Below, piece by piece: positions 35,306-44,190 of a DNA stretch of 56,742 nucleotides. The notes beneath the pieces are model-generated. The model worked only from the letters and a program-made list of their open reading frames with translations. It made no database searches and was not told where the DNA came from. Both the position numbers and the translations under genes were made by a program. The DNA comes from Planctomycetaceae bacterium (GTDB lineage Bacteria > Planctomycetota > Planctomycetia > Planctomycetales > Planctomycetaceae), in assembly GCA_028284485.1 (NCBI GenBank), contig JANQRQ010000238.1, positions 1 to 56,742 of the forward strand, in the 5' to 3' direction. Every line of letters starts with the position of its first letter. Position 1 is the first letter of the stretch.

Positions 35306-36363
35306 CAGTCGGTCGACTCGTTTATTGGCGCTGGAGATTTCTTTTCCGAAGTCAGGAAGTACACCCCATAGTATAAACCGATCGCCGAAACAATTTCAGT
35401 AGTGAACCAGATGAAACGCAGTAACACTGCTGCGGCGACGGCCTGTTGCTCGCCGATTTCCGGTTGAATTCGCAGCACCTCGATTAGAAACCCCTCGCGC
35501 ACACCGACTCCGCCCGGCGCAAAGATCGCAAAGAAACCAACCGAGGTCGCCAGTGAAACAGCAGCGGTCCATACCGGCCATTGCGATAAACTGATCGGCG
35601 ATGAGCTGATCGATGCCAAGGTACAGCCTAAACTTAGCCCGTGACAGCTCCATGCCACAACAAAGGCAAGCGACCCCAGCCCCAGAAGTTTGACATCGAT
35701 CAATTGCGAGTTCATCGACTGTGGCTCGATCAAGTCAGCGGGGGTGAACTTGACCGCGATGATCGACAATACACGTGCGACGACCGGCAAGACCAGCACC
35801 ACGAAGCCAACTACAATTGTCGCCAACAACATCGGACTATCCATCATCGGTTGAAGCCATTGCGGAAGAATACCCCGATTGGAGTTGGAAAATACCGTCG
35901 GCAACAGCGCTGCTGCGACCGCCAACCCGATCCCCATCATGGCCAACGTTTCGTAGGTCGCAGTTAACGCTGCGGCAGTCGGCCGCGCGCCCCGGTTCTT
36001 GAGCAAAGCAGCCCGAATGATTAACACGGTTGCCTTTCCGGGAACATACTTGCCCAAATGTCCGCAGTAATAGGCCCGGGTCGCGTTAAGGGGTGAGACC
36101 TGCTGACCGAGGGAATCGAGCAGTTGACGCCAAAACCACACCGAGGGAAGCCAGCCGACCCAATAAAACAATCCTGCCAGAATCAGCCATGCAGGTTTGA
36201 TGTCGAATTGGGTCACATCGTCCTGTTGCCACAGTTCCAACGCGCGCCGAGCCACAAATACGACGACGACAATGCACAGAGCCCATTTCAATACCTGCCA
36301 CATCATGCTGCGAAACGAGGCATTTGAGCGTGGCGAATTGTCGTCGCTTGATGGTGAGCTCAT
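35305..36363 (-). CDS. Lysylphosphatidylglycerol synthase TM region / UPF0104 flippase-like protein
   Basis: A 352-residue membrane protein with about 8 hydrophobic segments after a short Ser/Asn-rich N-terminus. The middle motif [25 protein letters not shown] is the family hallmark of AglD/MprF-flippase (LPG synthase transmembrane) proteins, and [16 protein letters not shown] near the end is the second hallmark. Members are thought to move lipids or glycolipids across the membrane and often sit next to GT2 enzymes. Here it overlaps the MoaB-type gene by 4 bases and the GT2 gene by 1 base, a tight operon. The partner GT2 suggests a lipid-linked sugar as cargo. Confidence 0.9.
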   Translation of the reverse strand: MSSPSSDDNSPRSNASFRSMMWQVLKWALCIVVVVFVARRALELWQQDDVTQFDIKPAWLILAGLFYWVGWLPSVWFWRQLLDSLGQQVSPLNATRAYYCGHLGKYVPGKATVLIIRAALLKNRGARPTAAALTATYETLAMMGIGLAVAAALLPTVFSNSNRGILPQWLQPMMDSPMLLATIVVGFVVLVLPVVARVLSIIAVKFTPADLIEPQSMNSQLIDVKLLGLGSLAFVVAWSCHGLSLGCTLASISSSPISLSQWPVWTAAVSLATSVGFFAIFAPGGVGVREGFLIEVLRIQPEIGEQQAVAAAVLLRFIWFTTEIVSAIGLYYGVYFLTSEKKSPAPINESTD

Positions 36364-36890
36364 TGATCCTTACGCAGTTCGTAGGACAAGTGTGTCGCCT
36401 GAGGGAGAATCAATTTTTCCATCCCCAACCGCACTGCGTTCGTCGACCCGGGCAGACAAAAGATGACGGTATCGCCAGTGATACCAGCGAGCGCACGGCT
36501 CATCATCGCCGCAGCGCCGATTTCCTCGTACGACAGCATGCGGAACAACTCCCCAAAGCCATCGAGGCGTTTCTCGAGCAACCGACTGATCGTGTCGTAG
36601 GCACAATCTCGACGGGCGATTCCCGTTCCTCCGTTGGTGATGACGATCGCGATCGACGGGTCCGCGATCGCCGACTGCACTTCCGACTGTATCAGCTGCG
36701 ACTCGTCAGAAACGACGGCATACTGACAAACCTTATGTCCGGCGTCCTCGACCGCCTTGCGGAGGAACTGCCCACTACGATCCGTTTCGGGAGTCCGTGT
36801 ATCGGACAGCGTGATAATGGCAAAACCAAGCTGCTCGATGGAGGCGGCAGCCTGCTCATGATCTTTATGGCTCGATTCTCGTTCCGCCAT
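36360..36890 (-). CDS. moaB: MoaB/Mog-family molybdenum cofactor protein
   Basis: A 176-residue molybdopterin-binding-fold protein, usual length. Landmarks are GFAIITLSDTRTPETDRSG, the nucleotide/molybdopterin loop IVITNGGTGIARRDCAYDTI, the GFGELFRMLSYEEIG motif, and VIFCLPGSTNAVRLGMEKLI towards the end. Such proteins adenylylate molybdopterin or are MoaB relatives of unclear need. No other cofactor gene is in the window. It overlaps the flippase-like gene by 4 bases (ATGA), so it shares that operon although the functions seem unrelated. It starts about 70 bases after the 2OG-oxygenase gene. Confidence 0.93.
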   Translation of the reverse strand: MAERESSHKDHEQAAASIEQLGFAIITLSDTRTPETDRSGQFLRKAVEDAGHKVCQYAVVSDESQLIQSEVQSAIADPSIAIVITNGGTGIARRDCAYDTISRLLEKRLDGFGELFRMLSYEEIGAAAMMSRALAGITGDTVIFCLPGSTNAVRLGMEKLILPQATHLSYELRKDQ

Positions 36891-36961
36891 ATCTTTCCTT
36901 AAGCCGCAAACCGCATGTCTGACGATTCAGCTCGGAATGAATCTGTCTTTCCGTCAAAGAC

Positions 36962-37858
36962 TTACGACCAAACCATAACCTCGTCGACATTGTCGGAATA
37001 CCCAATAAACGTCGCCAGCACGATTCTGGGCAACTCGCCCGGAACACCCGGGACCTCGTGAATCATTCCGGTGTTGAAAAAGTAAAGATCGCCTGGTTCC
37101 AAATCGACTTGAATAGACTCGATGCCTTCCCGATCGGCATACTCATGAAACGTTCCCGATTTGAGAATCGGCGTGATCTCCGGATTCCAAAATTGTCGGT
37201 GGATAATCCCTTGCGCCGCGACGCCGTTGACCACAGAGTTTTGAACGCATAGGACTCCGGCCAACTGTCGTTCAAATCGATAAACCGTGTAGCCATTTCG
37301 GACTTCGCGCTCACGCACGCTATCGAAATGTGGACCGTACGTGTATCCACCGTAATGGGCACGGAAAATGGCCGGCCCGTATTCACGACCATCCGACTCG
37401 CGCGCCGTTAGAACCGTTTTCCCCGGCGAAAGCTGTCGGAGGTTGTCATAGATCGCAGAGATTGGATCGGGACGATCGGCAAATAGCCGACGGAATAATT
37501 CATGCGTTTCCGCCGAATGGCGAAAGAATTCTTCCGGATGATCTCCCAGGTTTCCCAGGCTGGTCCCGATGTCGATTCGCCGCCGACGACTCGTCACGGG
37601 ATTCGTCCCTGGTCGCGTCCACCGGTCGGCACGATCGGCAGGAATCGCTGCCTGGTCAATCCGCGGATCGGTTCCGGAAAAAAGGAGTTCCTCCGCCATC
37701 AAATATTCGATCAGCGACGAGCATTCGTCCACAGGAAACGCCTGGCGGACAATCAAGGCCGCCACATCTCCGCGGGCCAAACTTGCTATCGGGTCTGCTG
37801 CCGCATTGCAGATCGTGGCGACGTCCGGCTCGAGGCATTTCCATTCCGAATTCGACAT
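36962..37858 (-). CDS. 2-oxoglutarate/Fe(II)-dependent oxygenase-like protein
   Basis: A 298-residue protein from the ATG at 37858. A double-stranded beta-helix with the facial triad is suggested by YGPHFDSVRERE (His-x-Asp), a distal His in LEPGDLYFFNTGMIHEVPG, and Arg in LPRIVLATFIGY that would bind 2-oxoglutarate. The N-terminal 110 residues are helical with a conserved-looking SRRRRIDIGTSLGNLG. The HFD and DLYFFN...H spacing resembles prolyl hydroxylase and phytanoyl-like oxygenases. The substrate is unknown. It lies between the SMP-30 and moaB genes on the same strand. A small GTCTTT/AAAGAC hairpin (36945-36961) directly follows its stop codon. Confidence 0.75.
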   Translation of the reverse strand: MSNSEWKCLEPDVATICNAAADPIASLARGDVAALIVRQAFPVDECSSLIEYLMAEELLFSGTDPRIDQAAIPADRADRWTRPGTNPVTSRRRRIDIGTSLGNLGDHPEEFFRHSAETHELFRRLFADRPDPISAIYDNLRQLSPGKTVLTARESDGREYGPAIFRAHYGGYTYGPHFDSVREREVRNGYTVYRFERQLAGVLCVQNSVVNGVAAQGIIHRQFWNPEITPILKSGTFHEYADREGIESIQVDLEPGDLYFFNTGMIHEVPGVPGELPRIVLATFIGYSDNVDEVMVWS

Positions 37859-37935
37859 ATCGATAAGCCAATGGGAATTGGTAAGCAGTCGCCCGTATTG
37901 CCCTGAGTTCATTCAGCAGTCCGTTCGACTCCCCG

Positions 37936-38892
37936 TTACTTTCGGTGGACGACGAACCCAGGAATTGCGGAGCGGAGTGTGAATAGCGTCTTTCCGGCGG
38001 CGATGTACATCGTTTTCAAATCTTCTCCGCCAAATGTGACGTTGGTCAATACATCCTCGGGAATCGGGATTCGGCCCTGAAGTTCTCCCGATGGTGATAC
38101 GACATAAATTCCAGGCGGTACGTCGGTCGTTTCGTGTGGACCACGTGGAAAACGGATACCGGCTGCGATGTATAAGTTCCCCTTTTGGTCCATGGCCATA
38201 CCGTCGCCGCCGCGCCCCGGTGCAAAATCGAACAGCACGCGTTGATTCTGCAATGTGCCGGTGTCGGTCAGATCGAAAGCCCAAATCTTCCGATTGCCAC
38301 CGATCACGGGGCAGCTATCCACGACATACAGCGTGTTTTCGTCGGGGCTGAGCAAGATCCCATTCGGACGTTCGATATCGGGTTGTGATACTGCCCGAGT
38401 GACCGTTCCGTCGGGGTCGATTCGGTAAACCGATTCGTGCTCCATCTGCATCGTCGCACGATCGCCATAGCAGGGATCGGTAAAGAAAATCCAACCGTTG
38501 GAACAAGCGGCGATGTCGTTGGGAGCGTTATAGCGCGCGCCTTCGAATTGTTCGGTCAGCACTTCTGATTGACCAGTTTGCAGGTCTGTGCGACTAACGC
38601 GCCGCCCGCCATCATTGCTTCCAAATTCGTTTCCTTCACAGATCAGAAGCCGACCGTCGGGATCAAACAACAAGCCGTTGGCACGCCCGCTAGGAGTGCG
38701 CCAGACTGTAAACCTGCCCGATTGCGGGTCGAAGCACAAAATACGGTTGTTAATAATGTCGCTAAAAAACACGCGCCCGTCAGATGACGCAGCGGGTCCC
38801 TCGGTAAACGCGACTCCAACAGCCGGACGAGCAACACCGCCGTCTTCAACGAAGTCAACCGGCAAGCCTACGGAGTGATAATCAATCGTCAT
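37936..38892 (-). CDS. SMP-30/gluconolactonase family protein
   Basis: A 318-residue six-bladed beta-propeller without an obvious signal peptide, so probably cytoplasmic. The family starts with the metal-ligand Glu in GVAFTEGPAASSDGRVFFSDI and continues with RANGLLFDPDGRLLICEG, the ligand Asn in ARYNAPNDIAACSNGWIFFTDP, and the ligand Asp region DIERPNGILLSPDENTLYVVDS. The last blade has GDGMAMDQKGNLYIAA. Such proteins hydrolyse sugar lactones or related esters with a divalent metal. It is 15 bases downstream of the ACT-domain gene and upstream of the 2OG-oxygenase, within the minus-strand run. The exact substrate cannot be told. Confidence 0.92.
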   Translation of the reverse strand: MTIDYHSVGLPVDFVEDGGVARPAVGVAFTEGPAASSDGRVFFSDIINNRILCFDPQSGRFTVWRTPSGRANGLLFDPDGRLLICEGNEFGSNDGGRRVSRTDLQTGQSEVLTEQFEGARYNAPNDIAACSNGWIFFTDPCYGDRATMQMEHESVYRIDPDGTVTRAVSQPDIERPNGILLSPDENTLYVVDSCPVIGGNRKIWAFDLTDTGTLQNQRVLFDFAPGRGGDGMAMDQKGNLYIAAGIRFPRGPHETTDVPPGIYVVSPSGELQGRIPIPEDVLTNVTFGGEDLKTMYIAAGKTLFTLRSAIPGFVVHRK

Positions 38893-38907
38893 ACATCACC
38901 CCGCTTA

Positions 38908-39420
38908 CTAGCTCAGGAACTCTTCGTCGTCGTCCTGCAGATCATTCTCACCGATAAGGATGTGGCCCGCATCTCTGAGAATGTGCATGCCCATTTCGAT
39001 GTCATCGACAAATAACGCGATTGCGCTGCGTCCTCGTCGGCGGTACAACAGGGGATAAGTGTAGTGAATGTTCACCTCGGCCTGCAGCAATGCCGTGCAG
39101 ACTTTGAGATAGGGCTGGGGGTCTTCCGGCAATTCCACACCAATCAGGTCACGTTCGGACACTGTGAAATTCGTCAGCTTGAGAATTTCACGACAGCGCT
39201 CGTAGTTATCGACCATCAACCGGGCGATGGCGCAATCAACCGAATCGGCAATGCTCAGGGCGATGACCCGCAAATCGTGCCCTTCCAAATGACGCAGTAA
39301 TTCATGCAACCGGCCAACGCGATTCTCCATGAAAACGCAGAACTGTCTCAGACAGGGCCAGTCGCGACCGCGCATCGTCGATGCATCGATACCATCACCT
39401 TCGCCTATATTCATCGACAT
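38908..39420 (-). CDS. Stand-alone tandem ACT-domain protein
   Basis: A 170-residue protein with two ACT-like units. The first starts at LRQFCVFMENRVGRLHELLRH and covers about residues 24-90 (VIALSIADSVDCAIARLMVD). The second covers about 100-155 (TALLQAEVNIHYTYPLLY, SAIALFVDDIEMGMHIL). ACT domains bind amino acids and regulate enzymes; stand-alone pairs often sense branched-chain or aromatic amino acids. The C-terminus is acidic (NDLQDDDEEFLS). It heads the six-gene minus-strand run that ends with the GT2 gene. No target enzyme is evident nearby. Confidence 0.85.
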   Translation of the reverse strand: MSMNIGEGDGIDASTMRGRDWPCLRQFCVFMENRVGRLHELLRHLEGHDLRVIALSIADSVDCAIARLMVDNYERCREILKLTNFTVSERDLIGVELPEDPQPYLKVCTALLQAEVNIHYTYPLLYRRRGRSAIALFVDDIEMGMHILRDAGHILIGENDLQDDDEEFLS

Positions 39421-39782
39421 GGCGGAAACCCCCGCGTATTCCTACAAGTCGTCTCAATACCCTCGCATGCCGCGTGCCACCAATCCTATCCGCGATGTCT
39501 CAATGGCCAGCACGACCCGGTTTTGAAACCAGTTCTCGTGAATCCATTCCTCAGGAGAGAGGCGACGACCCCAAGAGTGAAGAATTGGCAAACTGGACTT
39601 CCAATGCCGAAATCGGGCTTCTCGTCGCAAACTCCTTTTGCTATGTCACTTTATGAAACGTAGTACAAGCCGTCAATAACATGATTCTTGGCAGATCTTG
39701 CAGTCCGATTCGCCCCGGCATTTACGTCTTCGCATAGGACTCCGCCGAGGTCTTCCTTCGTCAGAAAAAGGAATCTCCATCT
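39421..39782. other. Divergent intergenic region, no gene seen
   Basis: About 360 bases between the ACT gene (minus) and the HAD gene (plus). Overlapping plus-strand ORFs of 60-120 codons are present, but they have basic, Ser/Arg-rich compositions and no ribosome binding site. No tRNA or strong hairpin noted. Promoters for both neighbours are expected. Confidence 0.4.
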
Positions 39783-40421
39783 GTGATTCGCACGATGTTA
39801 TTCGATTTGGGAAATGTGCTGCTCTACTTTTCACATGAGCGAATGTGCGAACAAATCGGATCGCTTTGCGACCGCTCTGCCGATGAAGTTCGGGCACTGG
39901 TATTCGATTCGGGCTTACAACTGCGATTCGAAAGGGGCGAACTCACGCCCGAAGAATTTCATCAAACCTTGGAAGAATCTGTTGGACAAAGCCTCGATAT
40001 CGACGCACTAAGAATCGCCGGTTCCGACATTTTCGAGGTCAACTCTTCTGCCGTCGAGTTGTTAGGCGATTTGAAGTCCCTCAATTTGCGATTGGTGTTG
40101 CTTTCGAATATCTGCGCTTCGCACTTCGAGTTCGTCGTGGAGAACTTCGCAATACTCGAGCCGTTCGATGAAGTGTTGGCTTCCTTTCAAGTCGGCGCCG
40201 TCAAACCGGAATCGGCGATTTTCGAGGCCGCGCTGCGGGCCATTCAATGCGATCCGCAAGAATGTTTCTATACGGACGATATCGCAGAGTACGTCCAAGC
40301 AAGTCGCGGTTTCGGTTTGCAGGCCGAAGTCTTTCAGGGAACGGAAGCGCTAAGGGCGCATCTCGTTGCGCGGGGTGTCCCACTGCCAACACCGCAATCG
40401 ATTCGCGAAACTTCTGATTGA
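39783..40421 (+). CDS. HAD-family hydrolase (YihX/HAD-IA type)
   Basis: A 212-residue cytoplasmic phosphatase-like protein starting at a GTG. Motif I is MLFDLGNVLLYF, with the nucleophile Asp8 and Gly in the second Asp position, as is common in the YihX-like branch. Motif II is LVLLSNICASHF, the Lys motif VGAVKPESAIFEAAL, and motif III CFYTDDIAEYVQASRGFGLQA. A helical cap lies between motifs I and II. Such enzymes remove phosphate from small sugar phosphates; the substrate is unknown. An AGGA about 11 bases upstream weakly supports the start. It is convergent with the beta-propeller gene across a strong terminator. Confidence 0.9.
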   Translation: MIRTMLFDLGNVLLYFSHERMCEQIGSLCDRSADEVRALVFDSGLQLRFERGELTPEEFHQTLEESVGQSLDIDALRIAGSDIFEVNSSAVELLGDLKSLNLRLVLLSNICASHFEFVVENFAILEPFDEVLASFQVGAVKPESAIFEAALRAIQCDPQECFYTDDIAEYVQASRGFGLQAEVFQGTEALRAHLVARGVPLPTPQSIRETSD

Positions 40422-40512
40422 ATCGACACTTGAACGGTGGCGGCGCCTCGACGAGTTGCCGTACGAACATCCTCACTGGTCTTTTCTCCGCAATCTGGCA
40501 GTCACAAAAGAG

Positions 40513-40543
40513 AAAACCACGGCCCCGATGGAACCGTGGTTTT
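40513..40543. terminator. Bidirectional rho-independent terminator
   Basis: AAAACCACGG and CCGTGGTTTT form a perfect 10-bp stem around an 11-base loop. Because the stem begins with A4 and ends with T4-T5, it serves both the HAD gene (plus) and the beta-propeller gene (minus), whose 3' ends flank it. Confidence 0.85.
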
Positions 40544-40581
40544 TCATGCGATTCGAAGATGTTACTGTCTGCTAGCTGCGA

Positions 40582-41631
40582 TCAAAGATCTCCAGCATTG
40601 ATTTTGAGCAACTGACCGGGAGCTTCGTCGCTTCCCTCTTTGGCAGTTCCCATCACCGCAATGTAAAGATTGCCATCGGCATCGAACGCGATGGCACTTG
40701 GCTTGTCGAGGTCACAAACTTTGCGAGTTTTCGGTTCTTCGCTATTTACCTTGGTAATGCGGTACAGCGCACCTTTGGACGTGTCGAGCCACGAAAAGTC
40801 GGTCGCGTACAAACGATTGCTCTCAGGCGCGTATGCCAATCCTGTGACATCGTTGAGACCCAGTTTGGCGTTGCGCCGCATCTTGCCCGATTTGGCATTG
40901 TAGAAAGTCAGCAGGCTGTCACCGGGGATGTTGATTTCGCCCATTTGACCGACGACGACCAGGTTTCCGTTGGGAGACATGGTAATCGGCACTGGGGCAT
41001 CAACACCGGTCGCTTCTTTGGTGGCAATGGCAAGTTCCAATTTGCCCGGTTTTCCGTCGACGATTTGGGCCTTCGCAACCCACCCCTTGGTGTCGTCGCC
41101 GTTGCAAGTAACGTAAATGGCAGAATCACTGACGGTGACCCCGTAAAAGTTGCCTTCGCCTTTGGTCGTCGACTCGTTGTATGGAAACGGTCCCAATGTC
41201 GCGACGGCATCCGTTTCCTTCTGGGGACTGTCGGGAGGCGTATCGGAAATCTTGTAAACTCGCACGAGTTCTTCGAGATCGACGCGGCTACCATCACCAA
41301 CGACCAGGTGGTCGTCCCCCAAAAAGGCGACTCCCAAGGGGCCAATGTTGTACATCGGTCCTTTGCCGTAAACATCGGTCGGGTATCCAACGATTTCCGG
41401 TGTCACATTTCCGCTCGCGGGATCGTAGCGAAACACACCAGCATGCGAGGCGACAAATACGTGGCCTGTTTTCGGGCTCACGGCGACACCTGTCGGATTG
41501 TCGAGATTCTTCGCGACAACTTCCGGCTCGGCCGCTGCCACCTGGTCGATGGCTCCACTACTCAACAGTGCCATCATCGCCACGGCAGAGGCGAAAATAC
41601 TAAGAATCATGCTTTGCTGTTCTAGGCGCAT
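40582..41631 (-). CDS. Secreted beta-propeller protein of unknown function
   Basis: A 349-residue exported protein. Residues 1-33 form a signal peptide (ILSIFASAVAMMALLSSG, then VAAAEP at the cleavage region). The rest has NHL/SMP-30-like repeated strands: NPTGVAVSPKTGHVFVASHAGVFRYDP in part, IGPLGVAFLGDDHLVVGDG, VPITMSPNGNLVVVGQ, VTGLAYAPESNRLYATDF and PSAIAFDADGNLYIAVMG. That gives about five or six blades, so a propeller. Ligand residues of active SMP-30 are not clearly retained, so binding rather than catalysis is as likely. It lies downstream of the cytochrome c peroxidase gene on the same strand, 190 bases away. Confidence 0.75.
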   Translation of the reverse strand: MRLEQQSMILSIFASAVAMMALLSSGAIDQVAAAEPEVVAKNLDNPTGVAVSPKTGHVFVASHAGVFRYDPASGNVTPEIVGYPTDVYGKGPMYNIGPLGVAFLGDDHLVVGDGSRVDLEELVRVYKISDTPPDSPQKETDAVATLGPFPYNESTTKGEGNFYGVTVSDSAIYVTCNGDDTKGWVAKAQIVDGKPGKLELAIATKEATGVDAPVPITMSPNGNLVVVGQMGEINIPGDSLLTFYNAKSGKMRRNAKLGLNDVTGLAYAPESNRLYATDFSWLDTSKGALYRITKVNSEEPKTRKVCDLDKPSAIAFDADGNLYIAVMGTAKEGSDEAPGQLLKINAGDL

Positions 41632-41821
41632 AAGTCACTCGCTTTCTTTGGGATTCGAGGGGAAATGTGTTTCGTGCCGGTGAATCCCTTCACATCCGTC
41701 GGCGTGATCGTACTGGAAGCAAAACGTCATTGCAAATGCTGAAAACCGTGTTGGGGATCGTCGTTTTCGCGAACTTCGTCTTAGGTCGACCGCTCGAAAG
41801 AAGAATGCAGCCCGGTATCAA

Positions 41822-42895
41822 TCATTCCGGAAGTTTCGGCGGTTTATGCATCGGATAATCTTTGCTGCTTAACCCTTCTTTCAAAAACGTCACCAGATCC
41901 GCTTTTTCCTGGTCGGTCAGTTTGAGTTCATAAATCTCTTCGTCGAGATAGGTATTGGCAATGCCTCCCTTGTTGTAATGCTCAACGACATCTTCGAGCG
42001 TTTTTAAACTGCCGTCGTGCATGTACGGAGCTGTTCTCGCAATCTCACGTATCGTCGGGGTCTTAAAGCTGCCGGTGTCGCCACCGAGTTTGCTGATTGC
42101 GGCGCGACCCTGATCGAAGTCATCCCGATCCATGCCGATGCCAACGTTGTGAAATGCGTTATCGGTCAGATTCGCACCAGCGTGGCAGGCTGTGCAGTGC
42201 GCCTTCCCGGTGAACAGTTTCATGCCGCGCTGAGCCGCCGGACTGAGCGCCGATTCGTCACCTGCTTTGAACTGATCGTAAGGGGCATTCCCCGAGAGAA
42301 CGGTTCGCTCGTAAGCGGCGATCGCCTTGGCGATGCCGTCGGAGGTGACGTCGGTTCCGAACACCTTCTGAAACTGCTCTCGATAACCGGGAATCTTGTT
42401 GAGCTTGGCAACGACTTGCTCAAGTGTCAGGTTCATTTCGATTGGATTCTGAATCGGCCCAAGAGCCTGCTCCTCGAGGCTGCCGGCACGACCATCCCAA
42501 AACTGAAACATTTGGTAAGCGGTGTTGATGACCGTGGGGGCACTGCGTCCGCCAACTTGCCCTCCGACGCCGGTCGCAAACCGATCGCCGTTACTCCAAC
42601 CCTTGGCGGGATCGTGGCAGCTGGCACAAGAGACCTTGTTGTCTTCCGACAATCGGCCGTCGAAATACAGCTGCTTTCCGAGATGAATCTTGGCCTCATC
42701 AGGCGGGTTGTCTTTAGGATAGGAGATCTTGTCGAGACCGGCGGGAATGTCCCCGTCTGCGGCGATTACTGATGTCAGTGATAAACCAAAACCGAAAACC
42801 GCAAAGCAAAGACACCCGGCCAAAAGAGCACTGCAAAACTGCCGGTTTCCAGAACGGACAAGGGCACTCGAACACTCACTCGGCTGCTTCATCAT
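41822..42895 (-). CDS. Di-haem cytochrome c peroxidase (CcpA/MauG family)
   Basis: A 357-residue periplasmic protein. The start at 42895 gives tandem ATGs, a basic/polar lead and the hydrophobic signal (SALLAGCLCFAVFGFGLSL). Two CXXCH haem sites are present, VSCASCHDPAKGWSNGD and KAHCTACHAGANLTDNAFHN, in the spacing of bacterial di-haem peroxidases. Other landmarks are LGKQLYFDGRLS, GGQVGGRSAPTVINTAY, AYERTVLSG and the C-terminal RTAPYMHDGSLKTLEDVVEHYNKGG. It should reduce H2O2 with electrons from small cytochromes, or act as a MauG-like oxidant. A candidate promoter lies about 65-90 bases upstream. Confidence 0.92.
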   Translation of the reverse strand: MMKQPSECSSALVRSGNRQFCSALLAGCLCFAVFGFGLSLTSVIAADGDIPAGLDKISYPKDNPPDEAKIHLGKQLYFDGRLSEDNKVSCASCHDPAKGWSNGDRFATGVGGQVGGRSAPTVINTAYQMFQFWDGRAGSLEEQALGPIQNPIEMNLTLEQVVAKLNKIPGYREQFQKVFGTDVTSDGIAKAIAAYERTVLSGNAPYDQFKAGDESALSPAAQRGMKLFTGKAHCTACHAGANLTDNAFHNVGIGMDRDDFDQGRAAISKLGGDTGSFKTPTIREIARTAPYMHDGSLKTLEDVVEHYNKGGIANTYLDEEIYELKLTDQEKADLVTFLKEGLSSKDYPMHKPPKLPE

Positions 42896-42958
42896 GGTTG
42901 TCGTCCCGTGTTGTGAAGGCAAAATAGACCGCATTGGGGGGCCGATCATATTACTCTA

Positions 42959-42986
42959 TTTATAGGCCTCACGCTCACCACTGCAA
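42959..42986 (-). promoter_or_regulatory. Candidate promoter of the peroxidase gene
   Basis: On the minus strand TTGCAG (42986-42981) and TATAAA (42964-42959) are 16 bases apart, pointing at the peroxidase start. This is a pattern match only. The surrounding spacer (42896-43255) holds no ORF I can support. Confidence 0.35.
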
Positions 42987-43255
42987 GCCTTGACTTTAGA
43001 ATCTTCACGAGAGCCCGGGCAAAAACAAGAGAGGCGCCTGGCCCATTGCTAACGGGGCTCCGCAACATACCAAATGCGATCGTCACAGAACGATCACCAC
43101 AAATCGGACTCGCTATCTTCAGAGTGATTGCAGCGGCCGATCGCATGGCGCGCAACCCGGCCGCTTAACAAGATCGTTGGGGCGTTACACACACCGTGGG
43201 AGCGGGACTTCGAAAGCCAGATTCTCTCAACTCGCAGGCGAATCTGACATGCAGG

Positions 43256-43465
43256 CTACTGTGTCGTAGCAGGCACCAGCGGTGGCGCGGGAAGAGAAAT
43301 CGGCTCTTCAATGGGTGCGGCTACTCGCATCTGATCGACCAGCCTTTTCACTGAGCGGACCAGAATGGCCATGCACACCAAGCATGCCACGCTGATTAAT
43401 ATCAGTGTCACCGGTTCGGGAATCACCAGTGCCGGAACGGCAAGGCAGTAGAAGAGACGATTCAT
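43256..43465 (-). CDS. Single-pass microprotein with PEP-CTERM-like segment
   Basis: A 69-residue ORF. After a short hydrophobic start (MNRLFYCLAVPAL) it reads VIPEPVTLILISVACLVCMA then ILVRSVKRL. This is a PEP motif, a hydrophobic helix and basic residues, the order of a PEP-CTERM exosortase signal. In true PEP-CTERM proteins that block ends the protein; here a Pro-rich tail of about 27 residues follows (PIEEPISLPAPPLVP). It may be a small membrane protein that merely resembles the signal, or a remnant of a longer secreted protein. There is no strong ribosome binding site. No exosortase gene is in the window. Confidence 0.45.
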   Translation of the reverse strand: MNRLFYCLAVPALVIPEPVTLILISVACLVCMAILVRSVKRLVDQMRVAAPIEEPISLPAPPLVPATTQ

Positions 43466-43664
43466 AGCTTCATTTTGATGGATCTGACTGACCTGAGTCG
43501 ATAGCGATTTCCTATTCGGATACCTCGATCGGACTACGAGGGCGTTATAATCGGACTTTATCCAATCTCTACGGAGAAAACGCCGAATTCCGACGTCTCA
43601 TAACATCAGAATCGAAGCCGTTGCAGCCCAAGGCTGAATACTCGAGGCCAGAGGCCAAGGGGGT

Positions 43665-44162
43665 ATGATGGCAGTCAACACGAAAACCGTCCAGAACCGA
43701 CGAGAGCTGCATTACGAGTCGTTCGCCGACGTCCTAAACGACGCCAACGCGTTGGCCAAAAGTGGCTATAAAACGGTCGGCAACTGGAGCTATGGCCAGA
43801 TTTTGAATCATCTCGCGACGGCTATGTCGGCAACAATCGATGGATTCGAATCGCGGGCAGCCTGGCCGATGCGCGCGATGGCCAATCTTCTATTCAAAAA
43901 ACGCTTCCTCACCAAGACGCTGCCGGCAGGATTTCAGATTCCCACGAAATGGAAGAAACTTATTCCCCATGAAGTTTCCGTGGAAGAAGGGTTGGAGAAT
44001 CTCAGAACGGCCATCGGAAGGTTGCAAACCGAAACGGCCCGGGCGAGCCATCCATTCTTGGATTTGACCGCCGAACAAAGTGACCTCATGCAGTTGCGGC
44101 ACGCCGAACTCCACATGAGTTTCGTCGTACCCGATAACGAGCAGACGACTGAAGGTGCGTAA
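43665..44162 (+). CDS. DUF1569 protein (DinB-like fold)
   Basis: A 165-residue cytoplasmic protein. Family landmarks are RELHYESFADVLNDANAL, the NWSYGQILNHLATAMS helix with its conserved His, and the C-terminal LRHAELHMSFVVPD with a second and third His. Three spaced His on a four-helix bundle suggest a metal site as in DinB/YfiT proteins. DUF1569 is common in planctomycetes and its function is unknown. AGGGGGT precedes the tandem ATGs; the first is used here. The gene ends 28 bases from the convergent HEAT-repeat gene. Confidence 0.88.
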   Translation: MMAVNTKTVQNRRELHYESFADVLNDANALAKSGYKTVGNWSYGQILNHLATAMSATIDGFESRAAWPMRAMANLLFKKRFLTKTLPAGFQIPTKWKKLIPHEVSVEEGLENLRTAIGRLQTETARASHPFLDLTAEQSDLMQLRHAELHMSFVVPDNEQTTEGA

Positions 44163-44190
44163 CCGCGGAACTGGCAGTCCTCGATCGCGC

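Noticed and set aside
36945..36961. GTCTTT/AAAGAC as another BlaI site
   Set aside because: The half-sites point the opposite way and the dyad follows a stop codon; it is more like a weak 3' hairpin.
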